64,000 bases of DNA from assembly GCF_037971845.1 (NCBI RefSeq), contig NZ_CP150227.1, positions 6,386,001 through 6,450,000 of the forward strand, read 5' to 3'. This document shows, piece after piece, positions 16,584-24,712 of this stretch. Below the pieces are notes generated by a model, which was not told where the DNA came from, made no database searches, and worked only from the letters and a program-made list of their open reading frames with translations. The stretch is from Paenibacillus sp. FSL R5-0766 (GTDB lineage: Bacteria > Bacillota > Bacilli > Paenibacillales > Paenibacillaceae). Both the position numbers and the translations under genes were made by a program. How positions within the stretch are numbered: the stretch's first letter is position 1; each line of letters begins with the position of its first letter.

Positions 16584-19500
16584 TTACATATAGATATCAA
16601 CGACCGTACGCTCAGTTGCACTGCGTGCTTGTCTGAACTCATCAAGCGAGATGCAGACCCCACCCTGACGGTAACGGTTCGCTGTACGCTCGGTACGAAT
16701 GTCCTTACCGTTCACCGCTACACGGCTCACAGCACCTTCGTTCAAGTGATAGATAAACGTCACCGGCTCACCCGCATACTCAAATTCGAATTGCATGCCG
16801 TTCAGCTCAGCTGGCAATACCGGGTCAATGACCAGATCGCCGCCCTCTTGACGAATGCCAAGTGCATTGGAGATCAGCTGGTTCATGTAGATTCCAGGGC
16901 CGCTGGAGTAGATTCTCCATCCGCCTTTCACTTGTACAGTCCCTTTACGAAGCTGGTCAAAATGCTCCTGTGCCTCGTAACGCGTATTAAACTTACCGTC
17001 TGAACTACTGAAGTATGAGTTCGCTTGGCGAATCTCCGCGTTAGGTACAACCTCGCCGATACCAACCGGGTTGATCATCGCAAGACCATTCCACACCTGA
17101 TCTGTCTTCCCGAGCTTCGCCATCGCTTCCACATAACGGATATGAGCATGAACATATTGCAAACCAATCTCACGTCCGAAGTTAGACGCTTGCTCTGCAC
17201 GTTTGAAGTGTGTGCTTACACCACCAGCATATTGAGCTGGACGATTCATCAGACGCACGCCATCCGGGCACAAGAACTGTTCACGGATCAATGCGTAATG
17301 AGACTCTGCTTGCTCCGCATTCAGCAACTCACCAATCATGCTGCGCGTCATTGGCAACAGGCGATATTGAATGCCTGTCTCTGTGTCCGTTGGATGAAGC
17401 ATCAGCTTCGCTTGGTCGGCTTCTTCCATGTATACAAAGCCTGGAATCACATCTGTGCCCAGCATGTAACGGTTAAAGTCCTCACGGATGCCTTGAGCCA
17501 GCACGTCAAGCTCCTGTGCAAAGTCCGCATCCTTGAATTTCAGCGCTTGCGAGAGCACGTTCACGGACTGATACGTCAATGCCACAGTCCAACTGCTCAC
17601 CATGTATTGCTTGAGCTGTGCATTGGCTGGTTGGAGCGTATCATCCCAGTCGCCATCTCCGTAGGAAGACAGGAACGTATCGTGCAGGAAGTGCGAACGG
17701 ATATATTCGATCTCTTTTTTCGCGTGATCCAGCACCGTTGCCGTCTCTTCCGTGAACCCGAAGCTATGCTTCACGGTATAAGGTACTTTCTCATCCAGGA
17801 TTGCATAGTCGCGAGTCGCTGTCAGGTAGTCCGCCAATACTTTCAACGGCCATACGATGATATCGCCATGACTTTCTTCCTGTTGAATCGCAAAGTATTT
17901 ATCAAACATGAACCATTGCGGCCAGTTGCCATCATCTTCATATTGGTGGGTATAAACCATTTTGATGATATCGCGAACTTGCTCATATTTTTGCGTTGCC
18001 ATAAAGTACTCCACCGGACCTTGGCACACATCCCGTGTACCCCAAGCCGCGCCGCCATACTGCTCCAAACCGTGAGGCACAGAGTAGTGAACCAGCATGT
18101 TGTGGGTGTACCACCAAGCCAGCGCATTTACTTTGAACAGATCCTCTGCACTCTGACCTTCTCCACGGGACAAACGGAACCCGTTCATCACACCTGCGAA
18201 GAACTCGCGGTATGCCTGCACTTCCTCTTCAAACGTCAGGCTTGAACCTGCTACCACTCCGCTGTCCGCTTGACCTTCCAATACCCCTTGTACCTTCAGC
18301 GTCCATTCAGCACTTGCTTCCAGACTAAGCGTAACCAGTGATGCGGAACCACTGCGGATACCACTTGCCAGCAACGTTTCGTCCCCTACATTCACAGCTG
18401 CGCCGTCCACCGACATGCGGTATTGCAGATCTGGGTACGTCCCTGCACTAATCGCTTGTGGATCAGCCTTGAAGATCAAAGTATCGCCATCCTGCGTCAT
18501 ATGCAACGGATACTCGTATTCATTCACATTCATCGTAATCTGGTTTGTTACCAGGTAACGGTATGCTATGCCACTTGTGGAGCGTACGTTCATGCTCACT
18601 TCGGTGGTGTGTGCCCCTGTGTAGTTCGTCACGATGATCGTATCGGATGCCGTTTTGTAGATCCAACGTACATAGTTGAAGCCAATCTCGAACAGGGAAG
18701 GCATCGTCAGCAGGCGATATTGTCCGTCCATTTCCACATAGATGCGTTGTCCCGCCGTTTTCGGCACGTTTAATGCATTGCGGGCATTACTGATCATTTT
18801 ATTAAAATTGGTGTTACCAATAACGAGTTGTGAGTTGAAAATACCGTACATATACGACGTTGTCGTAATAACCTGTGCTCCAAGTTGCACATTGCCACCA
18901 CTCATCAGAATGTGACCATGCGGACGCTCTACGAGCAATTCTTTTGCTTTCAGAACGATATGTTCATAGCTGCCTGTGAAGAAGGATAACAGTTCCTCAC
19001 CACTGTGCTCTTCCTGATGACGATCAGGGAACAGCTCATGAATCTCATCTTGCGTCAGATCGAGTGTTACCAGTGGTTCACCCAGGAAGGAGGACAGTTT
19101 CACCTGTTCCAACGTATCACCGTTTTCCACAGTCTGAGCCTGTACTTCATTCCATGCTGCGGTAACTTCATCCCCGAATTCCAGTGAAGAGATTCCTTCG
19201 GCATGATTAGGCTTCGCTAGTCCATAAAACACTACCTGTGCTTCTCCGTTCAGATTCAGCAGTTCAGATTGCAGCGCCGTGTAGGCAAATTCATACTGAT
19301 ACGTCTCATTCGCCAGCGTTGGTCGATTCAAGCTCTCTGGTTGATTCGTTTCCTTGTATGACAGACCGAAGAATTGGAATCCATCTGTGGAGTAACCAAC
19401 TGCTTTGGTCAGGGAACCTTGTTGCATATATGGAAATGCACCGCCCTGAGGCTGGTTTTGACGGGAACAAACGACATAGCCTTTCGCCTCATCTTCAAAC

Positions 19501-19976
19501 ACCGTATGGTCAATGTATTGTGACAGATAAGCCTCATTACTACGTACCGCACCTGGATCTGCAAGCCCAACATCCTGTCCGTATACCACATCTACGTTAT
19601 GTTGTTGTCCTGTGAGCTTCACATCCCAGAACCAGACACCTTGCGGTGTAGCCGTAAATACGACCTGATAGCCAATGCCTTTTTCGCTACCTTCCAGCTG
19701 GACTGTGCCCTCCCAGATCAACTGGTTGCTGGATTGTGCCTTGCTTGTAATCACCTTGCTGTTCGAACGTACACCGAGCAACGGGAACGAGTTGATATTC
19801 TCTCCCTCATGTACACGCAGGTACAGGTTATTCAGAGATCCATCAATCTGGTTGCTGAGCAACTGGTTCAACATCGTTGTGCCGGATGTAGCCTGGTATA
19901 GGTCGCCACTGTTCAAAAAGGTAAAGGATAACTCTCCGGCACTTAACCGGATCGGTTCATTAATCATCGTTGTCAT
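16584..19976 (-). CDS. GH94 glycoside phosphorylase-like enzyme (possible 1,2-beta-oligoglucan phosphorylase)
   Basis: An about 1130-aa protein with an N-terminal beta-sandwich (about 1-300), an extended middle region, an (alpha/alpha)6 barrel (about 590-1000) and a C-terminal beta cap, the layout of GH94 phosphorylases. The catalytic acid is expected in GDGDWDDTLQP near residue 775, matching the D-W-N/D-D motif of cellobiose phosphorylase; WGTRDVCQGPVEY is also family-typical. The length fits the long GH94 enzymes of Listeria and clostridia that phosphorolyse beta-1,2-glucooligosaccharides, better than cellobiose phosphorylase (about 810 aa). It lacks a signal peptide. ATG 19976 is chosen because AAGGAG lies eight bases upstream, while a GTG at 19985 overlaps that site. 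A LacI operator lies 27 bp upstream. Confidence 0.85.
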   Translation of the reverse strand: MTTMINEPIRLSAGELSFTFLNSGDLYQATSGTTMLNQLLSNQIDGSLNNLYLRVHEGENINSFPLLGVRSNSKVITSKAQSSNQLIWEGTVQLEGSEKGIGYQVVFTATPQGVWFWDVKLTGQQHNVDVVYGQDVGLADPGAVRSNEAYLSQYIDHTVFEDEAKGYVVCSRQNQPQGGAFPYMQQGSLTKAVGYSTDGFQFFGLSYKETNQPESLNRPTLANETYQYEFAYTALQSELLNLNGEAQVVFYGLAKPNHAEGISSLEFGDEVTAAWNEVQAQTVENGDTLEQVKLSSFLGEPLVTLDLTQDEIHELFPDRHQEEHSGEELLSFFTGSYEHIVLKAKELLVERPHGHILMSGGNVQLGAQVITTTSYMYGIFNSQLVIGNTNFNKMISNARNALNVPKTAGQRIYVEMDGQYRLLTMPSLFEIGFNYVRWIYKTASDTIIVTNYTGAHTTEVSMNVRSTSGIAYRYLVTNQITMNVNEYEYPLHMTQDGDTLIFKADPQAISAGTYPDLQYRMSVDGAAVNVGDETLLASGIRSGSASLVTLSLEASAEWTLKVQGVLEGQADSGVVAGSSLTFEEEVQAYREFFAGVMNGFRLSRGEGQSAEDLFKVNALAWWYTHNMLVHYSVPHGLEQYGGAAWGTRDVCQGPVEYFMATQKYEQVRDIIKMVYTHQYEDDGNWPQWFMFDKYFAIQQEESHGDIIVWPLKVLADYLTATRDYAILDEKVPYTVKHSFGFTEETATVLDHAKKEIEYIRSHFLHDTFLSSYGDGDWDDTLQPANAQLKQYMVSSWTVALTYQSVNVLSQALKFKDADFAQELDVLAQGIREDFNRYMLGTDVIPGFVYMEEADQAKLMLHPTDTETGIQYRLLPMTRSMIGELLNAEQAESHYALIREQFLCPDGVRLMNRPAQYAGGVSTHFKRAEQASNFGREIGLQYVHAHIRYVEAMAKLGKTDQVWNGLAMINPVGIGEVVPNAEIRQANSYFSSSDGKFNTRYEAQEHFDQLRKGTVQVKGGWRIYSSGPGIYMNQLISNALGIRQEGGDLVIDPVLPAELNGMQFEFEYAGEPVTFIYHLNEGAVSRVAVNGKDIRTERTANRYRQGGVCISLDEFRQARSATERTVVDIYM

Positions 19977-20002
19977 AAGGTTCACTCCTTGAATTAGTTA
20001 AA

Positions 20003-20018
20003 ATCGAAACGTTTCGAT
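20003..20018. promoter_or_regulatory. LacI-family operator, site 1
   Basis: The perfect 16-bp palindrome ATCGAAACGTTTCGAT sits 27 bp upstream of the GH94 start, where a bound LacI repressor would block transcription. Two more copies of its core lie upstream of the lacI gene (21453, 21627). Confidence 0.82.
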
Positions 20019-20137
20019 AAATCTGAAAAAGAATAGGGGCCTCTTCAAACCGGCCATTTACAGCCCGTCCGGACGATAACCCCATCATTAAACTTTTACT
20101 TCAGCATGCAGGCAGTTCTTTGTTGTTCAGACTCGGT

Positions 20138-21127
20138 CTAAACCGAACGTACAGAGCTGCGCTCGATCATGTTAATCGTTAACGTATATGAAGGGTCAAC
20201 CGCTTCGCCATTGAGCATCTGGAATAACAGATGTCCGGCGAGCGACCCGGCTTCATGCTTCGGCTGGCGTATCGTTGTCAGTGGTGGATTCACATATTCG
20301 GACAACTGAATATCGTCAAAACCGATCACGGAAATATCATCCGGCACCGATACACCACGCTCTTCCAATGCCTTTAGGCCGCCAATCGCCATCTCATCGT
20401 TACCGTAAAATACCGCTGAGGGAAGATCGCCTTGCATGATCATCATCTTAGTTGCGCTGTATCCGCCCTCACGTACAAAATTACCATTCAGACGCCATTT
20501 GGACTTTTCTTCAAGTCCCGCTTCCCGCATCGCTCGCAGAAACCCTTGGTAACGGAGTGCGTTGTCATACGAGTTGGATGGACCGCTGATATATGCAATC
20601 TTCTGATGTCCTGCCTGAATCAGGTGGCGGGTAGCAAGGTAACCGCCCTGCTCTCCATCTACCAGCACGTTGACCAGATGGTCACTCGACAGCTGACGAT
20701 CCATCACAATGATCGGAAAACGATGACCGGCAGATTCTACCAGAATATCATCATGAATGTTATGCGCCAGGATGATGGCTCCATCTACTCTTTTTTCACG
20801 CAAAAATCGCACTGCCGTTGAGTCCCGTCCACCCATGGAGCTGCACGCAATCAGGTCATACCCGTTCGCGAGGGCTACATCCTGTACACTACGGATCAAC
20901 TCCGAGTAATACGGGCCCGACAGATCGGTCAGGATCAAAGCGATCGTGTTTGTCCGGCTCCGTTTCAGGTCCATGGCAAAGCCGTTCTTGCGGTAATTCA
21001 GTTCTCGTGCTGCCTCAAGCACTTTAGCCTTGGTCTTGGCACTAACCTTGCTATCCCCGCTCAGCGCATAGGAAGCAGTCGAGAGTGCTACACCTGCCAG
21101 CTTTGCCACATCCTTAATCGTTGCCAT
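20138..21127 (-). CDS. LacI-family transcriptional regulator
   Basis: A 329-aa repressor with the N-terminal LacI helix-turn-helix (MATIKDVAKLAGVALSTASY), hinge helix and a periplasmic-binding-protein-like effector domain (ALILTDLSGPYYSELIRSVQ at about 58-77; IGFDDIQLSEYVNPPLTTIR near the end). It lies just upstream of GH94 in the same direction and most likely represses it and itself through the three GAAACGTTTC palindromes. Start is fixed at 21127 by AGAAGGAG eight bases upstream; the reading frame stays open further upstream only because it runs into repeat copy 3. Confidence 0.93.
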   Translation of the reverse strand: MATIKDVAKLAGVALSTASYALSGDSKVSAKTKAKVLEAARELNYRKNGFAMDLKRSRTNTIALILTDLSGPYYSELIRSVQDVALANGYDLIACSSMGGRDSTAVRFLREKRVDGAIILAHNIHDDILVESAGHRFPIIVMDRQLSSDHLVNVLVDGEQGGYLATRHLIQAGHQKIAYISGPSNSYDNALRYQGFLRAMREAGLEEKSKWRLNGNFVREGGYSATKMMIMQGDLPSAVFYGNDEMAIGGLKALEERGVSVPDDISVIGFDDIQLSEYVNPPLTTIRQPKHEAGSLAGHLLFQMLNGEAVDPSYTLTINMIERSSVRSV

Positions 21128-21152
21128 TCGACGTTCGCTCCTTCTAATACTA

Positions 21153-21343
21153 TATATAAATTGAACTACACAATATTTACACTGACCACTCCGATGACAG
21201 AACAACCTTCCGATCGCTGTTATCCCCAGATTTTTTATTTCCCTTTTATAAAGGGTAAATCCGGGGATAAAGGCGCACGCTCTGCTTCCTCAGCTTATTT
21301 CTGTCCTCTCCGTTTTGTGTAAATGTTTCGTTCAATTTATATA
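21153..21343. repeat. MITE-like palindromic repeat, family A, copy 3 (short form, intact ends)
   Basis: A 191-bp element with perfect 14-bp terminal inverted repeats, TATATAAATTGAAC at the left and GTTCAATTTATATA at the right. Inside are a second inverted pair (TTTACACTGACCACTCC against the complementary GGAGAGGACAG...GTGTAAA) and the central CCCCAGATTTTT / AAATCCGGGG hairpin. Intact ends make this a reference copy. It lies in the 5' leader region of lacI. Confidence 0.88.
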
Positions 21344-21452
21344 GAACAAATTCTAAGGTTCTCTACATTTTATACGGTACATGGTTAGAACAACCACTAA
21401 ATCCTTCATTATCGTTTATTAATCTTTATACATATCATAGCGATGGATGTCA

Positions 21453-21468
21453 ATCGAAACGTTTCGAG
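21453..21468. promoter_or_regulatory. LacI-family operator, site 2
   Basis: ATCGAAACGTTTCGAG matches site 1 at 15 of 16 positions. It lies 326 bp upstream of the lacI start, beyond repeat copy 3. Confidence 0.72.
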
Positions 21469-21626
21469 GTTTTCTCAAAAAAATCCTCGTTCCCATCCTT
21501 ATGGGGCCACGGTTGAATGCGTCCCCTTCCAATACATACCATTAGTGATGGTCATGACACGTCTTTCAATCTGGCGCTCTATAAACAGTTCGTGCCTAAT
21601 ACAATGAAACTGGCAGTAAACGCCAG

Positions 21627-21642
21627 ATTGAAACGTTTCGAC
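21627..21642. promoter_or_regulatory. LacI-family operator, site 3
   Basis: ATTGAAACGTTTCGAC keeps the GAAACGTTTC core. It lies 174 bp from site 2 and forms part of the right arm of a 13-bp inverted repeat. Confidence 0.62.
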
Positions 21643-21848
21643 ATTTTCATTATAGTCGGTGTTGATAGCGATTTCAACCACTTTATCTATTTTTCAAATA
21701 AAAAGTTGATTTGTTCAATCTGTCCATCCACGTCACTCTGTTTATAGTATATACTGCATAATAGTCGAGATCCGAGAATTACGCCAGCACACCAGGGGCA
21801 TGAGACGAATAATGCCACTGCTGACTTATGTAAGGAGACAGTTATCTA

Positions 21849-23495
21849 ATGAATATTTCCAAGCCTATTTATCATAAAAAATCGCTGTCCCGTCCCATTT
21901 CCTTGCAGAAGATTCAGTCCGTACCTGTTGCCCTCTTCAAGCTGTGCCATCTGGTGCAGCTTCACGACCGCGAGGCATTCTCCCGCATAGATGAGATGTG
22001 GAGCACTCTTCATGTGCTATACGTCATTACTGCTGGCCAGGCCAGGCTGATCAGTGCAGAGGGGAAACTGACATTAAATGCGGGCTCCGCAGTCGTTCGG
22101 CAAGCCGGAAGCCTGCTTCAGCACGAGAACAAACGCGGCTCCCTGTCGCCAGTACAGGGCATTGCTATTGCTTTTGATTCCACTGAGAATGAACAGCTGT
22201 TCTGGCCGTTCGGGATACCAGCTCCCATTGCGAGTCGTACTCTCACCGACAGGGCAGTAGAGCTGGTTCAAGCCAGTACGGCAGGCCGTGATTCCAGCCC
22301 CTTCAGGCCACATATGTTTTTCTATGAGTTACTGGATATTTTGCGGGATCATGTGGCTCATTCTGCTCATGAAGATCACTCCTGGCTTGATGCCGTGCTT
22401 AGACATATCCATCAGATGTATACCCATCCGCTGACCCGCGAACAATTGGCACGGGATGCAAATGTGAGCCCTGAGCATTTTTCACGGGAGTTCAAGAAAC
22501 ATACAGGTCTTACGTTTGTTGAATATGTGACCCGTCTCAGAATCAGGATGGCTCAAGAACATCTGTTGTTCGCGAACCCTACCCTACAGGAAATTGCACA
22601 ACTGACAGGCTACAGGGACACCTTCTATCTGAGCCGCAAATTCAAACAGATGGTTGGATCAGCACCAACACACTACCGAAAAATGCCCAAAAAGATTGTA
22701 TCTTTGACTTACAATTATACAGCCTCGCTTCTGGCATTGGGCCACACTCCTCACATGGGCGCCGTAGCCAGCTGGATGGAAGAGAAACTGGGTGAACATG
22801 GTCAGGATGGTCATGAACCATTTGAGCAACATTCCGAATATGAGCTGGTTAGACATACGGATCTGATTGCAAACGCTCAGCCCGATGTCATTGTCGGATA
22901 TGCACCGCATCCCGCTTCCGATGAACTACGTCTGATCGCACCGACTATCCTGATGCCTTTTGAGGAAATCGATTGGCAAGAGCAGCTTCTTCATTTGGGC
23001 CGAATTACCGGGCTGGAGTCGAATGCACAAGCGTTGTTAGAACGATATCATCAACTTGAGCAAGAAGCCAATCATACGTTGGACCAACAGATGGATGGAA
23101 CACGAGGGTCCGCCGTTTGCATGTTTATGATTGGAGAAGACGGGGCTTATATCTATGGTCATGGCTGGGGCAGAGCTTCTCATGTGCTGTATCAATCGCT
23201 GAGCTTCACTCCGCCGTCACGTATGGAGCAGGATGGGCAGTTACTTACGGGGTACGTTCATGTTCCGTTGTCCGAGATTCACTTGTATGCCGCAGATCAC
23301 ATGTTTGTCGCCTTCCCTGAGGAACCTGCCGAACGAGAAATGCTCGATAACCTGCTGAATCAGGAATCTTGGGGCACCCTCTCCGCCGTTCGTGAAGGAC
23401 GTGTATACGAGATTGATGCCGACATGTTCTATGGATTCGATCCCTTGTCCGTTATGGAGCAGTTGCAGCATATCATGCGTCACCTCACATCATAA
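21849..23495 (+). CDS. AraC-type regulator fused to a siderophore-binding domain (Btr-like)
   Basis: A 548-aa one-component regulator. An N-terminal sensor (about 1-165) is followed by the AraC helix-turn-helix (about 180-275; HLTFANPT-like helix pair and LTGYRDTFYLSRKFKQMVG), then a periplasmic-binding-protein type 2 fold (about 280-548; KIVSLTYNYTASLLALGHTP, then DVIVGYAPHPASDEL), the fold normally found outside the cell on ferric-siderophore receptors. The same layout is known for B. subtilis Btr, which senses bacillibactin and activates its uptake operon. The next gene encodes a matching binding lipoprotein behind a Fur box, so the protein most likely activates siderophore uptake. Start has AAGGAGA upstream. 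Confidence 0.92.
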   Translation: MNISKPIYHKKSLSRPISLQKIQSVPVALFKLCHLVQLHDREAFSRIDEMWSTLHVLYVITAGQARLISAEGKLTLNAGSAVVRQAGSLLQHENKRGSLSPVQGIAIAFDSTENEQLFWPFGIPAPIASRTLTDRAVELVQASTAGRDSSPFRPHMFFYELLDILRDHVAHSAHEDHSWLDAVLRHIHQMYTHPLTREQLARDANVSPEHFSREFKKHTGLTFVEYVTRLRIRMAQEHLLFANPTLQEIAQLTGYRDTFYLSRKFKQMVGSAPTHYRKMPKKIVSLTYNYTASLLALGHTPHMGAVASWMEEKLGEHGQDGHEPFEQHSEYELVRHTDLIANAQPDVIVGYAPHPASDELRLIAPTILMPFEEIDWQEQLLHLGRITGLESNAQALLERYHQLEQEANHTLDQQMDGTRGSAVCMFMIGEDGAYIYGHGWGRASHVLYQSLSFTPPSRMEQDGQLLTGYVHVPLSEIHLYAADHMFVAFPEEPAEREMLDNLLNQESWGTLSAVREGRVYEIDADMFYGFDPLSVMEQLQHIMRHLTS

Positions 23496-23560
23496 TTGTC
23501 CATGCAGTAGTGATCATAGTTGTCCATGTACAAATATCACATCTTCCTCTATGTTATTAA

Positions 23561-23585
23561 TGAGAATAATAATCATTATTGATTA
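23561..23585. promoter_or_regulatory. Fur box upstream of the siderophore-binding lipoprotein gene
   Basis: TGAGAATAATAATCATTATT continues into GATTA and matches the GATAATGATAATCATTATC Fur consensus at most positions. It lies 20-45 bp before the start codon, so iron-loaded Fur should block transcription of the lipoprotein and the exporter gene behind it. Confidence 0.82.
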
Positions 23586-23605
23586 TACACAGGGGGAACA
23601 AAAAT

Positions 23606-24634
23606 ATGTTTGCTGCAAAAAAACGCTTTTCCGGCTTGCTGCTTATGCTCGCCATCATTATGATTCTGGCTGCTTGTAGCAGCGGAACAGGCTCGACTGC
23701 GACTGAACAGACATCGGCAGCGGGAACCGAAACGACAACAGCCTCTACCGAGACAAACACAGACACGTCGTCCGGTTCGGATAATTCGAATGGCACACGA
23801 ATCTACAAGTCGTTAAGCGGGGATGTTGAAATTCCGGCTGAACCGAAACGAATCGTTACCGATATGTACGTAAGTGATCTGCTCGCACTGGGTGTGAAAC
23901 CCGTTGGGGCTGTTCAATATTATTTGGAAAACCCGTTCTATGCCGATCAGGTGGAGGGCATAGAGAGTATTGGTGATCGGGCGGCGGTATCCATGGAGAA
24001 GGTTATTGCCTTGAACCCGGATCTGATCATTACCTACTCTGATCAAGCCGAAGAGATTGAAAGTTATAAAAAAATCGCACCGACCGTGGTCATTCCGTAT
24101 GGTACATTCACCAATGTACATGACGAAATCCGGGGATTCGGAGAGCTGATGAACAAATCCGAAGCAGCCGAAGCTTGGCTGAAAACGTACGATGAACGGA
24201 TTGAAGCCGCTCGTGCTAAGGTGAAAACAGTCATTAAACCGGAGGAAACCTTCTCCATCCTTGAAGTATCCGACAAGAGTTATTATGGATATGGAGACAA
24301 TTTTGGTCGAGGAGGACAAGCGGTCTACAGTGCTTTGCAACTTGCCCCACTCGAAATCACCAAAAAAGAACTGATGGGTGATACCCAATGGAAAGAAATT
24401 TCGCGTGAAGTTGTTGGTGATTATGCAGGTGATCATATCTTCTTGACCGTTGGAGAGAACAATAAAAATTACAAAGGTGATGCCATCTGGCAATCCCTGC
24501 CGGCTGTGAAAAACAATCAGGTGTATGAATTATTGGAAGACCGTTACTGGTACTTCGATCCGATTGCAATTCAAGGTCAGGCTGAAGAATTCGCCGATAT
24601 GATCGTAGAACGTGCCAAGCAAAACCGTAAATAA
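23606..24634 (+). CDS. Ferric-siderophore ABC transporter binding lipoprotein (FeuA/FecB-like)
   Basis: A 342-aa lipoprotein: signal peptide with lipobox ILAACSS, a Ser/Thr/Glu-rich tether to about residue 65, then a type 2 periplasmic-binding fold (EIPAEPKRIVTDMYVSDLLA; EKVIALNPDLIITYSDQAEEI). It should bind an iron-siderophore complex on the outer face of the membrane. A Fur box and AGGGGGAA precede the ATG at 23606; the frame is open further upstream, but that would place the Fur box inside the gene. No FecCD-type permease is encoded here; the gene 78 bp downstream is an ABC exporter. The import permease must be elsewhere. Confidence 0.93.
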   Translation: MFAAKKRFSGLLLMLAIIMILAACSSGTGSTATEQTSAAGTETTTASTETNTDTSSGSDNSNGTRIYKSLSGDVEIPAEPKRIVTDMYVSDLLALGVKPVGAVQYYLENPFYADQVEGIESIGDRAAVSMEKVIALNPDLIITYSDQAEEIESYKKIAPTVVIPYGTFTNVHDEIRGFGELMNKSEAAEAWLKTYDERIEAARAKVKTVIKPEETFSILEVSDKSYYGYGDNFGRGGQAVYSALQLAPLEITKKELMGDTQWKEISREVVGDYAGDHIFLTVGENNKNYKGDAIWQSLPAVKNNQVYELLEDRYWYFDPIAIQGQAEEFADMIVERAKQNRK

Positions 24635-24712
24635 CATAAGGATGAATCCAGGTGTCCGGACAGGCTAATGATCCTGCTCGGGCATTTGTGTGATATCGAG
24701 GAGGACTTACAT

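Larger units (their letters stand above)
21344..21848. other. Non-coding control region between lacI and the iron-locus AraC gene
   Basis: About 500 bp without a supportable gene. It holds two LacI operator copies (21453, 21627) and a 13-bp inverted repeat, TTTCAATCTGGCG at 21564-21576 and CGCCAGATTGAAA at 21621-21633, whose right arm overlaps the third operator. A TATAGTATATACT-rich stretch near 21745 may be the promoter of the downstream AraC gene. Confidence 0.6.

Noticed and set aside
17025..18245. 406-aa open frame antisense to the GH94 gene
   Set aside because: No ribosome-binding site or domain pattern; fully inside a well-supported gene on the other strand.
20138..21343. Family A repeats encoding peptides (the lacI frame stays open into copy 3)
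   Set aside because: The frame differs between copies and the lacI start is well placed at 21127.
23579..23605. N-terminal extension of the siderophore-binding lipoprotein
   Set aside because: It would put the Fur box inside the gene and precede the lipoprotein signal; ATG 23606 has a good ribosome-binding site.
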